A DNA stretch of 64,000 nucleotides, from positions 62,001 to 126,000 of the forward strand of contig JAFQDF010000008.1 in assembly GCA_017416185.1 (NCBI GenBank), written 5' to 3'. The notes below the pieces were generated by a model. That model was not told the origin of the DNA. It worked only from the letters and a program-made list of their open reading frames with translations, and ran no database searches. This document shows, piece by piece, positions 62,201 through 64,000 of the stretch. The first letter of the stretch is position 1. Every line of letters begins with the position of its first letter. The stretch is from Clostridia bacterium (GTDB lineage: Bacteria > Bacillota > Clostridia > Oscillospirales > CAG-272). The position numbers and the translations under genes were made by a program.

Positions 62201-64000
62201 ATAGAGTTTGACTCCATCGATTATAACCTTGAGAATAACAGTGAATATATCGTTAAGCTTGAGGCACAGCTTGACTACGGCGATGGTGGTGTAAAGACTA
62301 ATAAATCAAACGTATTTGAATTCCCGATTACAGCTGACTTTGAAGCTCCTACCATTTCAAAGGTTGAGTACAGCTACAAGTATGATAAGTCACTTGAGAA
62401 GAACAGACTGTACGCTGACGTGTATATTTATGACAATCATTATGCAATGTGTTCTCAGATCGGTTACGTAACCGAGGGTACTGATGAAAACGGTAACCCT
62501 ACGCCTGAGATGAAAGCATTTGAGCGTTATATGACACCTGTGTACTCTGAAAGAAACAGCACTACGAAGGTTACATATGAACTTACAGATTACCTGTATG
62601 ACATTAAAAACTTTGCATCGGACAAAAACACCTTTGTAATCACAGCATATGACTATGCACTTAATTTCTCTACGTTCCAGATCGGGCTTCCCGATAATTT
62701 CACAGAGTTCCTGTTCGACGGTCTCGAGGAGGGTCTGACACTCAGTCCCAATGAGGTATACACTCTTACTCCTACAGTAAATCCCGATGACCAGTGGGGA
62801 GAGCTTCTTGAATTCTCCTCTTCCAAGACAAGTGTTGTACGTGTAGTTAACAATAAGCTTGTTGCAGTTGCAAGCGGATCTGCTACTATTAAGGCTCAGG
62901 ATCCCAACACCAATACAAGCATCAACTTTAAGGTAAACGTACTTAAAGAGGGAGACGAGGGTTACAGAAAGTTTGACAAACCTGTAGCTGACGTATTTAC
63001 TCTTGACGGCTTTGACACAAACAAAGCATACTTTATATTGGAAAACGAGGATAAGGATCTGGGTGATACCGGCAGTACAAACTATTTCGAAGGTAAGTAC
63101 AATCTGGCTATGTATCCTTCCGAAACAGTTACATTATTGTATTCACTTGATTCTTATTTCCCCAAGGATACAACAGTTAAGTTCGAATCCAGTAACGAAA
63201 AGATAGTTACTGTAGATGATTTCGGAGTTGTTAAGGCCGTTGAGGAGGGCTTTGCTTCCGTAACTGTCAAGGTACTTATGGATGATGAAAGTACTTACTA
63301 CTCCGAAACCGTTTCCGTTGAGGTAAAGGATCCCTACGTTACAACAGGTCCCAGCCTTACGCACTATTACGGTAACGGCGGTCTCGTTGATATACCCAAG
63401 AGACTTTCTCTTACGGAGATTGGTTCATTTGCATTCTCTAACTTTAATTACATAATGAAGACAGAAGAAGAGCTTGCCATTGATGACAGAGAAACCTCAA
63501 AGCAGTGGTTTATCGGTGACGATTCCATTACAAAGGTTGTAATTCCAGAAGGTGTTGAAAAGATCAACTCCTACGCATTTGCAAATCTTACAGCTCTTGA
63601 AGAGGTTGTATTCCCCTCAACTCTTGAGCATATCGATTATGGTGCATTCTACAACTGTACGGCTCTTAAGAAGATTACATTCAGCTCCGATAACAATCTT
63701 AAGGTCATTAACCAGAATGCCTTTGAAAATTGTGCACTTGAAGGAACACTTGAGTTACCGGCTGTTTGTGTAATTTCAGACTACGCGTTTGCAGGTAACC
63801 AGGAGCTTGAGGGTGTTGTACTTGCAAAGACACTTATCTCTGTCGGCCAGTACGCGTTTGCCGGTTGTAAGAAGCTTGATGACATAACCATAGAATCACC
63901 TATTGTCAAGTACGGTGCGTATACATTTACCGGATGTGAATCAATCAAGGAGTTCTATGTAAATGCTGCTGCTCTTCCTGAGGGAATGTTCCATCAGTGC
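59276..64000 (+). CDS. Giant secreted S8 (subtilisin-like) protease, C5a-peptidase type, 3' end outside window
   Basis: Open for 1575 codons to the window edge. The ATG at 59276 follows AAGGAG; MKKTRLVKSIKGILSYLMMI begins a signal peptide ending near SFA. An inhibitor-I9-like propeptide precedes the catalytic domain: Asp217 in VVAVLDTGLDYN, His291 in NNHGTHVSG and Ser611 in SGTSMACPNLAG. A PA domain is inserted before the serine (GKIALVRRGSNTFEEKAMIA). Fn3-like beta domains (about 700-1120), two Big2-like Ig repeats (about 1150-1345: VVRVVNNKLVAVASGSATIK and KIVTVDDFGVVKAVEEGFAS) and BspA-type leucine-rich repeats (from about 1375: VVIPEGVEKINSYAFANLTA and similar) follow. A wall- or host-facing protease is likely; the anchor lies beyond the window. 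Confidence 0.92.
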   Translation, partial: MKKTRLVKSIKGILSYLMMISFLLGSISSPVSFASEPSAAGYDASYIKKLDGVKFDYTDYLDNSVMFELPEGIADDDEISVIVTLDRVDIMEAYKNSNKTMDFIDYATVSDDAYEIRNAIAKDKVEFLSKLDEKGIAYTTGEDYDTVLSGFELIIKAGDFKDTAKTLDNGMDIIVGEVYEPQKTELVENEVNVFDTGIFDSSDSGYDGTGMVVAVLDTGLDYNHTAFSTDNFSSKTLGLTYDDVEKVISDTKASELFDGLTTTDVYINEKVPFGFDYADSDPDVYSTHNNHGTHVSGIIVGNDSKIRGVAPNAQLVSMKIFSDVEDSSKTAWILAALEDCVVLGVDVINMSIGTACGFSRETDEEAVGGIFDKIRDAGINMIVAASNSYSSAYGSEANGNLALTSNPDTGTVGSPSTYEGVMSVASISGTETPYLKYGKTIIYFTESSNAAGEENNFFEELLKDKESLKIDYVRIPGVGRSADYTGLDVKGKIALVRRGSNTFEEKAMIAQEQGAAGIIIYNNVSGDIKMNVGEAELAVCSISQNDGENLAKKDKGTLQLSKSQTSGPFISDFSSWGPSPNLELKPEITAHGGSILSAVTGGSYDRISGTSMACPNLAGVVVLLRQYVVENFPDIANDNQKINILVNSLMMSTADIALGKNGLPYSVRKQGAGLANLTSSITTPACITTKDAEGNVMDKAKIQLGDDPDRKGEYELMFTVHNFGNKKVKYKLGAIVMTEGVSETKTNSGKTTITEESYILEGASIKIVDVEGGKKSGNKIKVAAGKEATVTVKLTLSEEDKKYLDNSFENGMYVEGFITLDAKSGTKIDLNVPYLAFYGDWTKAPIFDLTYYDTNADELDDGIDVEDKVMADAYASRPVGGVSDDYVSYLGSYYFLQDPDDLPIASQREHISLSNQIGTIHSLRYVWAGMLRNAAKIDISITDKITGDVIFEAEEKDVRKSYSDGGAMIYPANVEIEFDSIDYNLENNSEYIVKLEAQLDYGDGGVKTNKSNVFEFPITADFEAPTISKVEYSYKYDKSLEKNRLYADVYIYDNHYAMCSQIGYVTEGTDENGNPTPEMKAFERYMTPVYSERNSTTKVTYELTDYLYDIKNFASDKNTFVITAYDYALNFSTFQIGLPDNFTEFLFDGLEEGLTLSPNEVYTLTPTVNPDDQWGELLEFSSSKTSVVRVVNNKLVAVASGSATIKAQDPNTNTSINFKVNVLKEGDEGYRKFDKPVADVFTLDGFDTNKAYFILENEDKDLGDTGSTNYFEGKYNLAMYPSETVTLLYSLDSYFPKDTTVKFESSNEKIVTVDDFGVVKAVEEGFASVTVKVLMDDESTYYSETVSVEVKDPYVTTGPSLTHYYGNGGLVDIPKRLSLTEIGSFAFSNFNYIMKTEEELAIDDRETSKQWFIGDDSITKVVIPEGVEKINSYAFANLTALEEVVFPSTLEHIDYGAFYNCTALKKITFSSDNNLKVINQNAFENCALEGTLELPAVCVISDYAFAGNQELEGVVLAKTLISVGQYAFAGCKKLDDITIESPIVKYGAYTFTGCESIKEFYVNAAALPEGMFHQC

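Noticed and set aside
1-64000. tRNA, rRNA, transposase, integrase or phage genes.
   Set aside because: None was seen on either strand in the gaps or among the coding regions.

Overview
The window looks like chromosome of a spore-forming, low-GC Gram-positive bacterium of class Clostridia, probably an Oscillospirales/Ruminococcaceae-type gut anaerobe. The evidence is a T-box leader on valS, a SAM-I riboswitch on metK, an uninterrupted sigK-type sporulation sigma gene, whiA, a PPi-type phosphofructokinase, an SLH-domain surface protein and a CD1871A-like CXXC protein. Genus and species cannot be told from the sequence. Nearly all of the window is core chromosome. I see no phage, transposon, CRISPR array, rRNA or tRNA gene, and no gene-free stretch longer than about 300 bases.

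Layout. 1-4.4 kb: the 5' end of a DUF1015 gene, a secreted CAP/SLH protein, and valS with its valine T-box. 4.4-8.7 kb (minus strand): an MBOAT/DHHW O-acetyltransferase pair, and an ECF sigma / membrane anti-sigma-like / lipoprotein set. 8.8-20.6 kb (plus): comEC, an M16 peptidase pair, lgt, folD, then asnB, a D-aspartate-ligase-like ATP-grasp gene, aspartate racemase and a MurE without the DAP-type arginine. Those last four genes look like a pathway for D-Asp/D-Asn cross-bridges on Lys-type peptidoglycan. 21.2-35.3 kb: a long, tightly overlapped housekeeping run: nusB, a TsaD/Kae1-like paralogue, xseA, xseB, ispA, tlyA, nadK, argR, recN, tyrS, murB, a stand-alone RapZ C-terminal domain, whiA and dnaE.

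35.4-42.5 kb: penicillin-binding protein 1A, a lipoprotein, a D,D-carboxypeptidase, pgi, a small P-loop protein and a very cysteine-rich protein. 42.5-48.2 kb: a zinc-ribbon membrane protein with a condensation-like acyltransferase, a TrmH methyltransferase, Ppx/GppA, sigK and cca. 48.3-56.8 kb: PPi-phosphofructokinase, a nitroreductase, serC-serA, riboswitch-controlled metK, recD2 and comF. 56.8-64 kb: a polyferredoxin-thioredoxin fusion with a CD1871A-tailed membrane protein, then the first 1575 codons of a giant secreted subtilisin-like protease that runs off the window.

The best leads for follow-up are: the D-Asx cell-wall cluster; the redox pair in which two modules that I recall as separate genes appear as fusions; the RapZ C-terminal domain directly upstream of whiA with yvcK absent; the cysteine-rich protein with a run of five cysteines and a 14-bp palindrome upstream; and the acyltransferase / zinc-ribbon membrane protein pair. 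All functions are read from motifs and gene order; nothing was searched or aligned.
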